Shown here piece by piece: positions 16,368-26,924 of a stretch of DNA of 64,000 bases. The position numbers were made by a program, and so were the translations under genes. The DNA is taken from the NCBI GenBank assembly GCA_903859205.1, contig CAIOLM010000013.1, positions 1 to 64,000 on the forward strand, read 5' to 3'. Below the pieces are notes generated by a model. That model was not told the DNA's origin and ran no database searches. It was given only the letters and a program-made list of their open reading frames with translations. Source of the DNA: an uncultured Microbacteriaceae bacterium. GTDB lineage: Bacteria > Actinomycetota > Actinomycetes > Actinomycetales > Microbacteriaceae. Position 1 is the stretch's first letter. Every line of letters begins with the position of its first letter.

Positions 16368-17681
16368 GTGACACAGCCCGTAACCCGTGACTTCCTGCCC
16401 GAGTGGGTTGAGCCCTCTGCTGTGCACGCGGCACTTTTTGACCAGCACCCCAACGTGGTGTGGCTGGATGCCGGACCTCACGCCACCGAAGGCTATTCCT
16501 ACCTCGCGCTCGGTACTCACGAACTCGTTCACGGCAACGATCTCGACGTGCTGCGCTCGCGCGTTCCTGCTCCCGCCCGACACCCGGATGCCCCGCAGAC
16601 AGGCTCCGGGCCGTTCAATCTCGGTTATGTGGGATGGCTCGGCTACGAGCTCGGTTCTCACACCACTGGTGTTGCCCTTACGCCCGGGGGGCATCCCTCC
16701 ATTTCACTGGTCGAGGTGCGGGCGGCATTGGAATTTGATCACGCCAACGGCACAGTTTCGCTGCTGAGCGCCGGCAAACGCGAGGCGAACGCCCTGAATG
16801 CGGCATTGGGCGACTTGGCCGCTCGACCGCAAGCGAAACCTGCGGCTGCACTGAACAGTGCGCCGGTGTGGCGACACAGTGACCACACCTACCGCGAGAT
16901 GGTTCAAGCCTGCCGGGCAGCCATTTTGCGCGGGGACGCCTACCAGTTGTGCTTGACCAATGAAATACGGGTAGAGGGGCAGTGGAGCCCGCTCGCGGTG
17001 TATGAGCGGTTACGCCATGACAACCCCAGCCATCACGGCGCCATGCTGAGCCTGGGCGGTGTTCACCTGTTGAGCTCATCGCCTGAGGTGTTCTTGCGGC
17101 TGAGCCCCACCGGACGACTGTCGACAATGCCCATCAAGGGAACCCGCGCTCGCGGTGCTACGCCGGCAGAAGACGCCGCGCTCGCCGAAGAACTGCTGAG
17201 CAGCCACAAGGAGCAGGCCGAAAACCTCATGATTGTTGACCTCATGCGCAATGATCTTTCGCGGGTTGGTGAACTCGGCACGGTTGCGGCTGAAAACCTG
17301 CTCGAGGTGCAGACGTTGCCCCACGTGCATCAACTGGTCAGCACTGTCTCGACGCAGCTGCGGCCCGGGCTGAGTGCCGTGGATGCCCTTGCCGCGACTT
17401 TTCCCGCAGGCTCCATGACGGGCGCACCCAAGATTGCAGCGATGGGCATCCTCGCTCAACTCGAGGGCGGCCCCCGAGGAATCTATTCCGGCGCGTTTGG
17501 CTGGTTCGGGTACGACGGTGCCTGCGAGCTTGCGATGGTGATTCGGTCGATTGTGATCGACGCTGGTGGCGCATCCATTGGAACCGGCGGGGGAATCACG
17601 ATTGACAGCGACCCCCAAGCCGAACTCGAGGAAGCCCAGCTCAAGGCGCAGGCTGCTCTGCGTGCACTTGGCCTCGCCTGA
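16368..17681 (+). CDS. pabB: Aminodeoxychorismate synthase component I
   Basis: Converts chorismate with ammonia or glutamine to aminodeoxychorismate on the way to p-aminobenzoate and folate. The 437-residue protein has the chorismate-binding domain with [28 protein letters not shown] (Pro255 to about Gly263) and [15 protein letters not shown], with its lysine, is characteristic of PabB; anthranilate synthase TrpE has PIAGT. The glutamine amidotransferase partner is not in the window. GTG 16368 is preceded by TAGGCT at leaderless spacing. The neighbouring pabC-like gene completes the branch. Confidence 0.9.
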   Translation: MTQPVTRDFLPEWVEPSAVHAALFDQHPNVVWLDAGPHATEGYSYLALGTHELVHGNDLDVLRSRVPAPARHPDAPQTGSGPFNLGYVGWLGYELGSHTTGVALTPGGHPSISLVEVRAALEFDHANGTVSLLSAGKREANALNAALGDLAARPQAKPAAALNSAPVWRHSDHTYREMVQACRAAILRGDAYQLCLTNEIRVEGQWSPLAVYERLRHDNPSHHGAMLSLGGVHLLSSSPEVFLRLSPTGRLSTMPIKGTRARGATPAEDAALAEELLSSHKEQAENLMIVDLMRNDLSRVGELGTVAAENLLEVQTLPHVHQLVSTVSTQLRPGLSAVDALAATFPAGSMTGAPKIAAMGILAQLEGGPRGIYSGAFGWFGYDGACELAMVIRSIVIDAGGASIGTGGGITIDSDPQAELEEAQLKAQAALRALGLA

Positions 17682-17688
17682 CCGCCGG

Positions 17689-17694
17689 TATTCT
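17689..17694 (+). promoter_or_regulatory. -10 element for a leaderless leuS transcript
   Basis: TATTCT is followed by 7 bases and then the leuS ATG at 17702, with no Shine-Dalgarno sequence. It lies in the short gap after pabB. Confidence 0.5.
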
Positions 17695-17701
17695 TGAACG
17701 G

Positions 17702-20212
17702 ATGAGTGAGAACGAGAACGCGACCTATAACTTTGCGGAAATTCAAGAAAAATGGCTGCCGGTCTGGGACAAGATCGAGCCGTTCCGCTCCGACGACCCC
17801 AACGATGACCGCCCGCGCAAGTACGTTCTCGACATGTTTCCGTACCCCTCTGGAGACCTGCACATGGGGCACGCCGAGGCGTACGCTCTCGGTGACGTGA
17901 TCGCACGTTACTGGCGTCACCGCAACCACAATGTCTTGCACCCCATCGGCTGGGACTCGTTCGGTCTTCCCGCCGAAAACGCCGCCATCAAGCGCGGGCT
18001 GAACCCGGTCACCTGGACCTATGACAACATCGAACAGCAAAAGAAGTCGATGCGTCGATACGCCGCCAGCTTCGACTGGACTCGCACCATTCATACCTCA
18101 GACCCCGAGTACTACAAGTGGAACCAGTGGCTGTTCTTGCAGATGTACAAGAAGGGTCTTGCTTACCGGAAAGACTCCTGGGTCAACTGGGATCCGGTAG
18201 ACCAGACGGTTCTCGCCAACGAGCAGGTCATGCCCGACGGCACTTCAGAGCGCTCGGGCGCGATTGTCGTCAAGAAGAAACTGACCCAGTGGTACTTCCG
18301 AATTACTGACTACGCAGATCGTTTGCTCGACGACCTCGACAAGCTCGAGGGTCACTGGCCGGCCAAGGTGCTCACGATGCAGCGCAACTGGATTGGTCGT
18401 TCTACCGGCGCTGACGTTGACTTCGTTATCGAAGGCCGCGATCAGCCGGTGACCGTTTTTACCACTCGTCCTGACACCCTGTTCGGTGCGACCTTCATGG
18501 TTGTCGCTCCTGACGCAGATCTCGCTGGCGAGCTCGTTGCCGGAGCTGACCGGGCAACGCAGGATGCCTTCGCGGCGTACCTCACCGAGGTGCAGAAGGC
18601 GACCGAAATCGAACGCCAGGCAACCGACCGGCCAAAGTCGGGCGTCTTCCTGGGGCGTTACGCGTCCAACCCGGTGAACGGCGAGCGCATCCCGGTGTGG
18701 GCTGCCGACTACGTGCTGGCCGATTATGGCCACGGCGCAATCATGGCTGTTCCCGCGCACGACCAGCGCGACCTCGATTTCGCTCGCGCCTACGATCTTC
18801 CCGTTCGAGTTGTGGTCGAACCCATCGCAGACGAAGACGGAAATCTGAACTCTGACCCCGCTGCATCTGGAATCGCCATTGCTGGCGATGGAGTGCTTGC
18901 CAACTCGGGCGAGCTCGACGGTCTTCGCAAGCAGGAGGCCATCGCTAAAGCCATTGAACTTCTCGTTGCTCGCGGCACCGGCAAGGCAGCCAAGAATTTC
19001 CGTCTGCGTGACTGGCTCATTTCGCGTCAGCGCTACTGGGGAACGCCCATCCCCATCATTCACGCGGCAGACGGCACTGAGATTCCGGTCCCGGAAGACC
19101 AGCTGCCCGTCGTTCTGCCTTCGACCGAGGGTCTGAACCTTCAACCGAAGGGTCAGTCGCCCCTTGGTGCGGCCGAGCATTGGGTGAATGTGCCGAATCC
19201 GATCGATGGCACGCCAGCACGTCGCGACCCTGACACCATGGACACCTTCGTCGACAGCTCGTGGTACTTCTTGCGCTTCCTATCGCCGAACGATGCAACT
19301 CAGGCTTTCGACCCCGCACAGGCCAAGCGCTGGGCGCCCGTCGACCAATACGTCGGAGGCGTGACGCACGCCATTTTGCACCTGCTGTACGCGCGCTTTA
19401 TCACCAAGGTGCTGTTCGACCTCGGGCACCTTGATTTTGAAGAGCCGTTCACTAACCTGCTCAACCAGGGCATGGTTTTGATGGATGGATCGGCCATGAG
19501 TAAGTCCAAGGGCAACATCGTCAAGCTTTCTGACCAGCTTGAAGAGCACGGCATCGACGCCGTTCGTCTCACGATGGCCTTCGCCGGACCTCCCGAGGAT
19601 GACATTGACTGGGCAGACGTATCTCCGTCGGCCAGCAATAAATTCTTGGCGCGAGCTTGGCGTGTAGCCCAAGACGTCACCAGTGAACCGGGCATTGACT
19701 TTGCCTCGGGAGACGTTTCACTTCGCCGCGTGACTCATGCCTTACTCGATGACGCGCCGAAGCTCGTCGAGGCGTTCAAGTTCAACGTTGTCATCGCTCG
19801 ATTGATGGATCTGGTCAACGCGACGCGCAAGGCAATTGACTCGGGTGTCGGCGGTGGTGATGCGGCCGTTCGTGAGTCGGCAGAGGTAACCGCGATGATG
19901 CTTGACATGTACGCGCCGTATACGGCCGAAGACATGTGGTCGGCACTGGGGCATGAGCCCTGCGTGGCACATGTGGTGTGGCCCGCAGCTGATCCGGCCC
20001 TGCTCGTGCAGGATTCGGTTACTGCGATTGTGCAGGTCGATGGCAAGGTGCGCGATCGCATCGAGGTTTCGCCCACCATCTCAGCTGAAGAGCTCGAGGC
20101 GGCGGCAATGGTCCTGCCCGGTGTGGTTCGAACCCTTGAGGGCCGCCAAATCGCCAACGTGATTGTGCGCGCTCCCAAGCTCGTCAACATCGCTACCAAG
20201 CCCGGCGCTTAG
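17702..20212 (+). CDS. leuS: Leucine-tRNA ligase
   Basis: Class I aminoacyl-tRNA synthetase charging tRNA-Leu. The 836 residues show the HIGH-type motif HMGH (54-57) in [14 protein letters not shown], the CP1 editing domain (about 220-400, including [12 protein letters not shown] and the [15 protein letters not shown] segment), the KMSKS-type loop AMSKSKGN near residue 598 and a C-terminal tRNA-binding region. It is a single intact polypeptide of normal length. I saw no T-box or other tRNA-responsive leader upstream; a leaderless -10 is present instead. Confidence 0.97.
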   Translation: MSENENATYNFAEIQEKWLPVWDKIEPFRSDDPNDDRPRKYVLDMFPYPSGDLHMGHAEAYALGDVIARYWRHRNHNVLHPIGWDSFGLPAENAAIKRGLNPVTWTYDNIEQQKKSMRRYAASFDWTRTIHTSDPEYYKWNQWLFLQMYKKGLAYRKDSWVNWDPVDQTVLANEQVMPDGTSERSGAIVVKKKLTQWYFRITDYADRLLDDLDKLEGHWPAKVLTMQRNWIGRSTGADVDFVIEGRDQPVTVFTTRPDTLFGATFMVVAPDADLAGELVAGADRATQDAFAAYLTEVQKATEIERQATDRPKSGVFLGRYASNPVNGERIPVWAADYVLADYGHGAIMAVPAHDQRDLDFARAYDLPVRVVVEPIADEDGNLNSDPAASGIAIAGDGVLANSGELDGLRKQEAIAKAIELLVARGTGKAAKNFRLRDWLISRQRYWGTPIPIIHAADGTEIPVPEDQLPVVLPSTEGLNLQPKGQSPLGAAEHWVNVPNPIDGTPARRDPDTMDTFVDSSWYFLRFLSPNDATQAFDPAQAKRWAPVDQYVGGVTHAILHLLYARFITKVLFDLGHLDFEEPFTNLLNQGMVLMDGSAMSKSKGNIVKLSDQLEEHGIDAVRLTMAFAGPPEDDIDWADVSPSASNKFLARAWRVAQDVTSEPGIDFASGDVSLRRVTHALLDDAPKLVEAFKFNVVIARLMDLVNATRKAIDSGVGGGDAAVRESAEVTAMMLDMYAPYTAEDMWSALGHEPCVAHVVWPAADPALLVQDSVTAIVQVDGKVRDRIEVSPTISAEELEAAAMVLPGVVRTLEGRQIANVIVRAPKLVNIATKPGA

Positions 20213-20233
20213 TTCTCCACACGAAACGCCTTT

Positions 20234-20259
20234 AGGCCTGCGTGCAGGGGCTTATTTTT
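20234..20259 (+). terminator. Possible weak intrinsic terminator after leuS
   Basis: An imperfect hairpin around GCCTG-CGTG-CAGG(GG)C is followed by TTATTTTTC. The stem has a bulge, so the call is tentative. Confidence 0.4.
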
Positions 20260-20296
20260 CGTTCGCCGCCGTTCACTGGTCGCTATATAGCGTCGC

Positions 20297-20965
20297 TTGG
20301 TGACCGCACCCCCGCAAGAGCGCACCCCAGTGTCAAGCGTGCTTGCGCGCTTGCTGAGGCCGCGCAGGGTTATCACCGGTGTTGTGGTGGGCATTCTTGT
20401 CGCCGCAGGTCTGGCCATTGGTATTCCGGCGGTCGTAGCTGCTCCGCGTGAGCAGGTCGTTTCAGCGCCTGGGCCCAGAAGCAGTGGCTCGAGTGCTCAG
20501 GCGAGCCCCGGAATGCTCGTGGGAGTGCATGCGCTGGTGCACGTTGTTGGTGCAGTGGTGCATCCCGGGTTGGTCACTCTCGAGCCCGGGTCACGAGTCA
20601 TCGACGCAATCATGGCCGCGGGAGGCCTGACCGCTCGAGCAAACCAGTGTGGAGTCAACCTCGCGCGACCGGTAACCGACGGGGAACAAATCATCGTTCC
20701 TTCCGTTCCCGCGGGAACTACTGCCTGTGTCATCACCTCGAACCTCGGTGCTACTGCCGGCGCGGGTGTCAAAGCGAAACTGAGCCTGTCTCAAGCAGCC
20801 GCCGCAGAATTGGAACAGCTGCCTGGGGTTGGTCCTGCTCTTGCTGCCCGCATTGTCGATTGGCGCAGTGCCCACGGCGGCTTCCGACAAGTGAGTGATC
20901 TAGACAACGTCAGCGGCATCGGCCCGAAGCTCTTGGCTGAGCTGTCACCACTGGTCGTGCCGTGA
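20297..20965 (+). CDS. comEA: ComEA-family DNA-binding protein
   Basis: DNA receptor for natural transformation. The 222-residue protein has an N-terminal membrane anchor (about 27-47, VITGVVVGILVAAGLAIGIP), an SLBB-like domain (about 75-130, VGAVVHPGLVTLEPGSRVID) and a C-terminal double helix-hairpin-helix (about 165-222, LEQLPGVGPALAARIVDW then NVSGIGPKLLAEL). The DNA-binding part should face outward. The start is unsure: TTG 20297 or the adjacent GTG 20300, with no clear ribosome-binding site. Its stop overlaps the comEC start by 4 bases. Confidence 0.9.
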   Translation: MVTAPPQERTPVSSVLARLLRPRRVITGVVVGILVAAGLAIGIPAVVAAPREQVVSAPGPRSSGSSAQASPGMLVGVHALVHVVGAVVHPGLVTLEPGSRVIDAIMAAGGLTARANQCGVNLARPVTDGEQIIVPSVPAGTTACVITSNLGATAGAGVKAKLSLSQAAAAELEQLPGVGPALAARIVDWRSAHGGFRQVSDLDNVSGIGPKLLAELSPLVVP

Positions 20966-22848
20966 ACAAATACCGGCTTCCACTCGCCGCGGTCGTCGTG
21001 TGGGTCGTGCTTTTGATCGTCGAAGTCGGGGCCGGCCTGAAAATGCCGTATGGCGCCTCTGACTCGCTTAGCACGGCGATGGCCGGGCTCTCGCAATCGC
21101 TCGCCCCTGTACGCGCGGCGCTCATGCACGCCACTGCAGCGCTGCCGGGCGTTGGCGGACAATTAGTGGCCGGACTCACAATCGGCGACACCTCTCGGGT
21201 GAGTGAGTCGCTCGACGTTGCGATGAAACAAGCATCGCTGACTCACCTTGTTGCCGTGTCGGGAGCCAACTGTCAGATTGTGACGGCGGTCTGCTTCGCC
21301 CTTCTCTCAGCACTGGGATTGCCGCGGTGGATGCGAATTGCTGGGTCCGTCGTCGCGCTCACGATATTCGTCGCGCTGGTTACCCCGGGCCCGAGCGTAA
21401 CGAGGGCCGCTGTTATGTCCGTCGCCGTGCTGGTGGGACTCGCCGTGGGCAGGCTCTCGAGCGGATTACCGGCTCTCGCTCTGGCGACGATCGTCTTGCT
21501 ATGTCTCGAACCCATGTGGGCCATCGACTTTGGCTTCGCCTTGTCGGTCTTGGCCAGCGCGGGGCTTCTGGTGCTGACGCGGCCGATCACCTCCTTTCTC
21601 GAAAGGTGGCTACCTCGCTGGCTCGCACTTGTTATTGCGGTTCCTGTGGCCGCCGCCACGCTCTGCCAGCCGGTGATCGTACTTTTGTCACCCTCGTTGC
21701 CGACATACGGCGTGTTGGCAAACCTCTTGAGCGTCCCAGCGGCGGGATTCGCTACGGTCGCTGGATTGATTGTCTGCGCACTCTCGATGTTGTGGGTCCC
21801 CGCAGGAGCCGTTGCTGCCTGGATAGCGTGGCTGCCAGCCGCGTGGATTGGACAAGTCGCCGTTGTCACCTCGTCGTGGCCCTTCGCTCGCCTTCCCTGG
21901 CCCAGTGGCGTAGCGGGAGTGATTGCGGCGGCTGCGGTGAGCGCACTTGCCGTTGTTGTCGTGACACACCGGCGAAAACGATGGCGTCGCGCGGCCGCGC
22001 TGCTTGCTTCGGCGGGAATTGGTTGTTCTCTCGTCGTTGCCATCGGCTCATCTGCGCACGCCGCGGTTGCGGTCCCGGACGATTGGAGCATCGCCGCCTG
22101 CGACGTGGGGCAGGGCGACGCTGTTCTCATTCGCGCAACCGATGCCGAGGGCGTTGCCCACCTGGGGTTGATTGACACGGGGCGCCGACCCGACCTTGTG
22201 CGCGAGTGCCTGCGCCGAATGAACATCTCACACCTTGACCTTCTCGTGCTCACGCATTACGACCTTGATCACGTCGGAGGCGCAAGCGCCGTAACTGGAA
22301 TCGTTGATAGGGCACTGGTTGGCGAACCCGAAAACGCCCAAGACCGAAGACTGGGGGCTGAGCTCCGGGCCGGCGGGACCAAGGTCGAACGCGGACTCCA
22401 AGGCATGTCGGGAGTTCTCGGTAGCGCCACCTGGAGCGTGCTGTGGCCCGATGGCCGCACCCCGAATATGCAGGTGGGAAACCCGGGCAGCATCACGCTC
22501 ATCGTGCGGTGGACTGCGTTGTCAGTTCCCTTTTCTGGCGCATTCCTGGGCGATCTGGGCGCTCAGGCGCAGGATGCCCTGCTGAACTCTGTTGTCGATG
22601 TAGGTAGTGTCGACGTGCTCAAGGTCGCTCACCATGGTTCGGCCGATACAAGTCAGGCAATGACGAGCCGTTTGCATCCGCGGGTCGCGCTCATCTCTGT
22701 GGGAGCAGACAACGGCTACGGGCATCCCACTAAAAAGGCGTTGACCATGCTTGAGGGTGAAGGCACGCTCGTCGGCCGAACAGATCGTCAGGGCATGCTC
22801 TTCGTATGTGTGCGAGGCTCTGACCTTGTTCTTGTCAGTGACAGATAG
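20962..22848 (+). CDS. comEC: ComEC/Rec2-family DNA uptake channel
   Basis: Polytopic membrane protein thought to carry single-stranded DNA into the cytoplasm. The 628 residues include the Competence domain with many hydrophobic helices (about 60-330, including VAVSGANCQIVTAVCFALL) and a C-terminal metallo-beta-lactamase-like domain from about 375, with CDVGQGDAVLIRATD, LVLTHYDLDHVGG (about 429-441), FSGAFLGDLG and VLKVAHHGSADTS. The metal ligands HYDLDH are intact, fitting a nuclease role. GTG start, translationally coupled to comEA. holA follows, an arrangement common in Gram-positive bacteria. Confidence 0.92.
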   Translation: MNKYRLPLAAVVVWVVLLIVEVGAGLKMPYGASDSLSTAMAGLSQSLAPVRAALMHATAALPGVGGQLVAGLTIGDTSRVSESLDVAMKQASLTHLVAVSGANCQIVTAVCFALLSALGLPRWMRIAGSVVALTIFVALVTPGPSVTRAAVMSVAVLVGLAVGRLSSGLPALALATIVLLCLEPMWAIDFGFALSVLASAGLLVLTRPITSFLERWLPRWLALVIAVPVAAATLCQPVIVLLSPSLPTYGVLANLLSVPAAGFATVAGLIVCALSMLWVPAGAVAAWIAWLPAAWIGQVAVVTSSWPFARLPWPSGVAGVIAAAAVSALAVVVVTHRRKRWRRAAALLASAGIGCSLVVAIGSSAHAAVAVPDDWSIAACDVGQGDAVLIRATDAEGVAHLGLIDTGRRPDLVRECLRRMNISHLDLLVLTHYDLDHVGGASAVTGIVDRALVGEPENAQDRRLGAELRAGGTKVERGLQGMSGVLGSATWSVLWPDGRTPNMQVGNPGSITLIVRWTALSVPFSGAFLGDLGAQAQDALLNSVVDVGSVDVLKVAHHGSADTSQAMTSRLHPRVALISVGADNGYGHPTKKALTMLEGEGTLVGRTDRQGMLFVCVRGSDLVLVSDR

Positions 22849-22904
22849 CCCAGTGATGTCAGTTCCGCTGGGTAGGCTGAGAAGTGAAAAGCGAGGAATG
22901 AGAC

Positions 22905-23939
22905 ATGGCGAAACCGGTGGCACGAGCAGGGGCGAAGGCGCCGCTCAAATCAGCCATTCCGGTGCGCGATTGGCTTCATATTTCGCCGGCTTCGGTGGTG
23001 CTGGTTTCTGGGGTTGAAGATTTTCTCGCGGACCGGGCCATCACCAAGTTGCGCTCAGATATGCGCGAAGCTCAGCCAGAGATCGAAACGAGCGACATTG
23101 ACGCCAGTGCGTACCCACCCGGTCGGTTGTTCGAACTTGCCAGCCCGTCGCTCTTCAATGAGCCGCGACTTATTCGTGTCGACGCGGTCGAGAAGTGTTC
23201 CGACGAATTTCTAGAAGACGCCCTCCGATTCCTTGCGGAACCGACCGACGAGGTCTGCCTCGTGTTGCGTCACGCCGGGGGAGTCCGGGGCAAGAAACTG
23301 CTTGATACCGTGCGCTCCGGCAAGCTTGACGCAATCGAAGTCGTGTGCGCAGAACTCAAGAGCGACGCAGACAAGGCCGATTTTGCAGCGACCGAGTTTC
23401 GTAACGCTGAGCGCAGCATCTCACCTGGCGCACTTCGGGCGCTCGTTGCCGCTTTCTCCTCGAGCGGCTCAGAACTGGCGAACGCGTGCCAGCAGCTTCT
23501 CTCCGACGCCTCGGGCGACATCACCGAAAAAACCGTTGAGACCTACTACGGCGGTCGCGTTGAGGCAACTGCATTCAAGGTTGCTGACGCAGCCATCGAT
23601 GGTCGTCTTGGCGAAGCGATGATGACTCTTCGCCAAGCGCTCGATACCGGGGCCGATCCCGTTCCGGTGGTGGCGGCCTTCGCTAGCAAACTTCGCCTCA
23701 TGGCTAAAGTTGCGGGCGCGCGCAAGTCGTCCAACGAGCTGGCTGCAATCGTCGGGGCGGCGCCCTGGCAGATCGATCGCGCAAAACGTGATTTGGGTAA
23801 TTGGAACGAGAGTGGCTTGGGCAACGCCATCATCGCGGTCGCAGAGGCCGACGCGGGGGTCAAGGGTGCTTCGCGTGATCCGATCTTTGCCCTTGAGCGC
23901 ATGGTTCGCATCGTGGCGAGCTTCGGTCACACCGACTAA
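22905..23939 (+). CDS. holA: DNA polymerase III subunit delta
   Basis: Clamp-loader subunit that opens the sliding clamp. The 344-residue protein has the AAA+-like N-terminal domain with SVVLVSGVEDFLADRAI, the PSLFNEPRLIRVDAVEK segment and a C-terminal collar domain (VPVVAAFASKLRLMAKVAG, PWQIDRAKRDLGNW). Delta subunits lack active ATPase motifs, as here. GAGGAATGAGAC precedes ATG 22905. It is downstream of comEC with a 56-base gap holding a possible own promoter (TAGGCT at 22874). Confidence 0.92.
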   Translation: MAKPVARAGAKAPLKSAIPVRDWLHISPASVVLVSGVEDFLADRAITKLRSDMREAQPEIETSDIDASAYPPGRLFELASPSLFNEPRLIRVDAVEKCSDEFLEDALRFLAEPTDEVCLVLRHAGGVRGKKLLDTVRSGKLDAIEVVCAELKSDADKADFAATEFRNAERSISPGALRALVAAFSSSGSELANACQQLLSDASGDITEKTVETYYGGRVEATAFKVADAAIDGRLGEAMMTLRQALDTGADPVPVVAAFASKLRLMAKVAGARKSSNELAAIVGAAPWQIDRAKRDLGNWNESGLGNAIIAVAEADAGVKGASRDPIFALERMVRIVASFGHTD

Positions 23940-23942
23940 AAA

Positions 23943-23972
23943 AGTTGCCCCCACCGTGTGGTGAGGGCAACT
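23943..23972 (-). terminator. Intrinsic terminator downstream of rpsT
   Basis: Stem AGTTGCCC (23943-23950) with GGGCAACT (23965-23972) plus inner CACC/GGTG pairing. AAAAAA on the plus-strand left side gives a U tract on the minus strand, so it ends rpsT transcription. It begins right after the holA stop. Confidence 0.85.
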
Positions 23973-23990
23973 CGAAGCGTGTTGTCGCGT

Positions 23991-24251
23991 TTAGAGCGAT
24001 GCAACCTTCTTGGCGATGGCCGACTTGCGGTTTGCTGCCTGGTTCTTGTGGATGACGCCCTTGCTGGCGGCCTTGTCAAGCTTCTTGGTCGCAACCTTCA
24101 GAGCGGCTGCTGCCTTCTCCTTGTCGCCTGCAACGATTGCCTCGCGGGTGGCGCGAACGGCGGTCTTGACCTCGCTCTTGACAGCCTTGTTGCGCTCTTG
24201 AGCCTTCTTGTTGGTGCCAATTCGCTTAATTTGCGACTTGATGTTTGCCAC
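23991..24251 (-). CDS. rpsT: 30S ribosomal protein S20
   Basis: An 86-residue basic helical protein that binds 16S rRNA early in 30S assembly. It starts with the conserved [20 protein letters not shown] and ends [18 protein letters not shown], both typical of bS20. The start is GTG 24251, because the conserved N terminus begins there; the open frame extends far upstream without conservation. It is monocistronic, converges on holA and is divergent from lepA, with a strong terminator after it. Confidence 0.96.
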   Translation of the reverse strand: MANIKSQIKRIGTNKKAQERNKAVKSEVKTAVRATREAIVAGDKEKAAAALKVATKKLDKAASKGVIHKNQAANRKSAIAKKVASL

Positions 24252-24425
24252 GTTTACCCGTGCCTTTACGTTTGATGTCTGATGTGGATTTCGTGAGGAG
24301 CCGGGTAGAGGGGCCGATTCCGCACACGATGTAGGGGAACTACACGTAAGCCAAGAGTCGAGTCTAGCAGTTTCGGTGCTCAGCATGAAAACGAGGCCAC
24401 GCAAGTCGTGGGAGACTGGAGCGGT

Positions 24426-26273
24426 ATGTCTCCACGAGCTCACAAACCCCTGCAACCAGCGTCGACGGCCCCCGAGCAGATTCGCAATTTCTGCATCATC
24501 GCCCACATCGACCACGGTAAGTCGACCCTTGCCGACCGTATGTTGCAGATTACGGGCATCGTCGACGACCGATCGATGCGCGCTCAGTACCTCGACCGAA
24601 TGGACATCGAGCGTGAGCGTGGCATCACCATCAAGTCTCAGGCTGTGCGCATGCCCTGGGAAGTTGATGGCAAGACCTTTGCCCTCAACATGATCGACAC
24701 CCCTGGTCACGTTGACTTTACCTATGAGGTCAGTCGCTCGCTGGCCGCCTGTGAGGGTGCGATCTTGCTTGTAGACGCAGCTCAGGGCATCGAGGCGCAG
24801 ACGCTCGCAAACCTGTACTTGGCCATGGAAAACGATCTCACGATCATTCCGGTCCTTAACAAGATTGACCTCCCCGCAGCCGACCCCGAAAAATACGCCC
24901 TTGAGCTGGCCGAGCTCATCGGCGGAAAACCAGAAGATGTACTTCGGGTTTCGGGCAAGACCGGCATGGGTGTCTCAGAGCTCCTCGACTTGGTTGTGGC
25001 GCAAATTCCGGCACCTGTGGGCGACCCCAATGCTCCTGCTCGAGCAATGATTTTTGACTCGGTCTACGACGCCTACCGCGGTGTCATTACCTACGTGCGT
25101 GTCATTGACGGGAAGCTCAACCCCCGTCAGCGCATCCAGATGATGTCGACCAAGGCGTCTCACGAACTCATCGAAATCGGAGTGAGTTCACCTGAGCCGA
25201 TTCCGTCTGAGGGCTTGGGTGTCGGAGAAGTCGGCTATCTGATCACCGGCGTAAAAGATGTCCGTCAATCCAAGGTGGGCGACACGGTCACTGATTTTCA
25301 GAAGCCGGCCACGGTTGCTCTCGACGGGTACACCGACCCCAAGGCAATGGTTTTCTCGGGGCTGTACCCCATCGACGGAAGTGACTATCCAGTTCTGCGC
25401 GAGGCGCTCGACAAGCTCAAGCTCTCGGATGCTTCGCTGAACTACGAGCCCGAGACGTCGGTTGCCCTCGGCTTCGGTTTTCGTTGCGGGTTTCTGGGTC
25501 TTCTCCACCTCGAGATCATTACTGAACGACTCGAACGCGAGTTTGGTCTCGACCTCATCGCTACCGCACCAAGCGTGCCCTACGAGGTCACCACCGAAGA
25601 CCGCAAGACAGTCACCGTAACGAACCCGAGTGAGTACCCGGGCGGCAAGATCAACAGTGTTCGTGAGCCGCTAGTCAAGGCCAGCATTCTTGCTCCGAAA
25701 GACTACGTAGGCGCCATCATGGAGCTGTGCCAGAGTCGCCGAGGCAACCTTTTGGGCATGGACTACTTCGGCACTGACCGTGTCGAGATGAAGTACGAGA
25801 TTCCCCTCGGTGAGATCGTGTTCGACTTCTTCGACCACCTGAAATCGCGCACGCAGGGATACGCCTCGCTGGACTACGAAGACGCGGGTGACCAAGAGGC
25901 TGACCTCGTCAAGGTCGACATCATGCTCCAGGGCGAAACCGTTGACGCGTTCAGCGCAATCGTGCACCGCGAAAAGGCCTACGCCTACGGTGTCTTGATG
26001 ACCGAGCGCCTCAAAAAGCTCATCCCTCGCCAGCAGTTTGAAGTCCCCATTCAGGCAGCCATCGGTGCGCGAATCATTGCTCGTGAAACGATTAGCGCCA
26101 TTCGCAAAGACGTTCTGGCTAAGTGCTACGGCGGTGACATCACTCGTAAGCGCAAGCTCCTCGAAAAGCAGAAAGAGGGCAAGAAGCGTATGAAGATGGT
26201 GGGCCGAGTAGAAGTTCCTCAAGAAGCGTTCATCGCCGCCCTGCAGGGCGACGAAGAGGTTAAGAAGAAGTAG
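24426..26273 (+). CDS. lepA: Translation elongation factor 4
   Basis: Ribosome-binding GTPase (EF4) that helps translation or ribosome assembly under stress. About 615 residues: G1 [11 protein letters not shown]3 DTPGHVDF, G4 [16 protein letters not shown]-like domains II, III and V, and the LepA-specific C-terminal domain ending [20 protein letters not shown] 24426 is preferred (GGAG 4 bases upstream; conserved [14 protein letters not shown] soon follows); GTG 24408 is an alternative. It is divergent from rpsT, as in many bacteria. Confidence 0.95.
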   Translation: MSPRAHKPLQPASTAPEQIRNFCIIAHIDHGKSTLADRMLQITGIVDDRSMRAQYLDRMDIERERGITIKSQAVRMPWEVDGKTFALNMIDTPGHVDFTYEVSRSLAACEGAILLVDAAQGIEAQTLANLYLAMENDLTIIPVLNKIDLPAADPEKYALELAELIGGKPEDVLRVSGKTGMGVSELLDLVVAQIPAPVGDPNAPARAMIFDSVYDAYRGVITYVRVIDGKLNPRQRIQMMSTKASHELIEIGVSSPEPIPSEGLGVGEVGYLITGVKDVRQSKVGDTVTDFQKPATVALDGYTDPKAMVFSGLYPIDGSDYPVLREALDKLKLSDASLNYEPETSVALGFGFRCGFLGLLHLEIITERLEREFGLDLIATAPSVPYEVTTEDRKTVTVTNPSEYPGGKINSVREPLVKASILAPKDYVGAIMELCQSRRGNLLGMDYFGTDRVEMKYEIPLGEIVFDFFDHLKSRTQGYASLDYEDAGDQEADLVKVDIMLQGETVDAFSAIVHREKAYAYGVLMTERLKKLIPRQQFEVPIQAAIGARIIARETISAIRKDVLAKCYGGDITRKRKLLEKQKEGKKRMKMVGRVEVPQEAFIAALQGDEEVKKK

Positions 26274-26275
26274 TT

Positions 26276-26923
26276 ATGCGCCGAGGAAACTCAGGCGGCA
26301 CTCCCGTTTCTTACGCCTCTGTAGGGATGACGCAGAAGCCGGACATCATCGCCTTCCCTCCCGAGGGCTTTGCCGGGGTGGAATCTTCGTGGCGCATCGG
26401 CAGCGGAACGGCGCGATACACCCAGGCGCAGGACGCGCTCTTCACCTGGGGACTTCAGCGAGCCGCGCATCTCGAAGTTGACGTTCTTGAAGAGGGGGAT
26501 CCCACTGGCTACCAGGGCCTGGAGTTCGACAGCTTTGGAATTGCTCGACGCGAGGTCGAGGCCGGCCCCGAGGTCTCTTATTCGAGCGACGGAACAGCGT
26601 TTATTCAGCCCGGCACCGTCGTTCGATTGAGTGGCTTGTGGACCCCGGTCGAAGACACGCGCGACTTTCGCGTCATCTATGTCATGCGTGAGTCGCGTCG
26701 CTGCGGCTTCGCGCTCGGCACCCTCGAAGAAATCCCCGTCTCGGGCGAGGAGTTTTTTGGCCTTGAGTGGCGCCCTGACGACAGCGTGTGGGCCATCGTG
26801 CGAAGTGTGACTAGCGTCCCTCCGTCGCGTTGGCGTTGGGCGCTTTTGCCACTGATTCGTCTACGTCAGAGCATGCAGTTACGCGCGAATGTTCGCGCAC
26901 TCTCGCCGGCACGTCAGGGTTGA
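26276..26923 (+). CDS. DUF1990 family protein
   Basis: A 215-residue protein with the features of the DUF1990 (UPF0548) family: WRIGSGTARYTQAQDALFTW near residue 40, VVRLSGLW, DTRDFRVIYVMRESRRCGFA and GTLEEIPVSGEEFFGLEW. Function unknown; there is no signal peptide or membrane helix. It begins 2 bases after the lepA stop and ends just before hemW, so the three genes probably share a transcript. Confidence 0.8.
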   Translation: MRRGNSGGTPVSYASVGMTQKPDIIAFPPEGFAGVESSWRIGSGTARYTQAQDALFTWGLQRAAHLEVDVLEEGDPTGYQGLEFDSFGIARREVEAGPEVSYSSDGTAFIQPGTVVRLSGLWTPVEDTRDFRVIYVMRESRRCGFALGTLEEIPVSGEEFFGLEWRPDDSVWAIVRSVTSVPPSRWRWALLPLIRLRQSMQLRANVRALSPARQG

Positions 26924-26924
26924 G

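Noticed and set aside
17682-17701. T-box or other tRNA-sensing leader for leuS
   Set aside because: Only 20 bases separate pabB and leuS, with a -10 element at leaderless spacing; there is no room for a T-box.
18245-19180. A 311-codon minus-strand ORF inside leuS
   Set aside because: leuS is intact and conserved on the plus strand; the antisense product shows no recognisable domain or ribosome-binding site.
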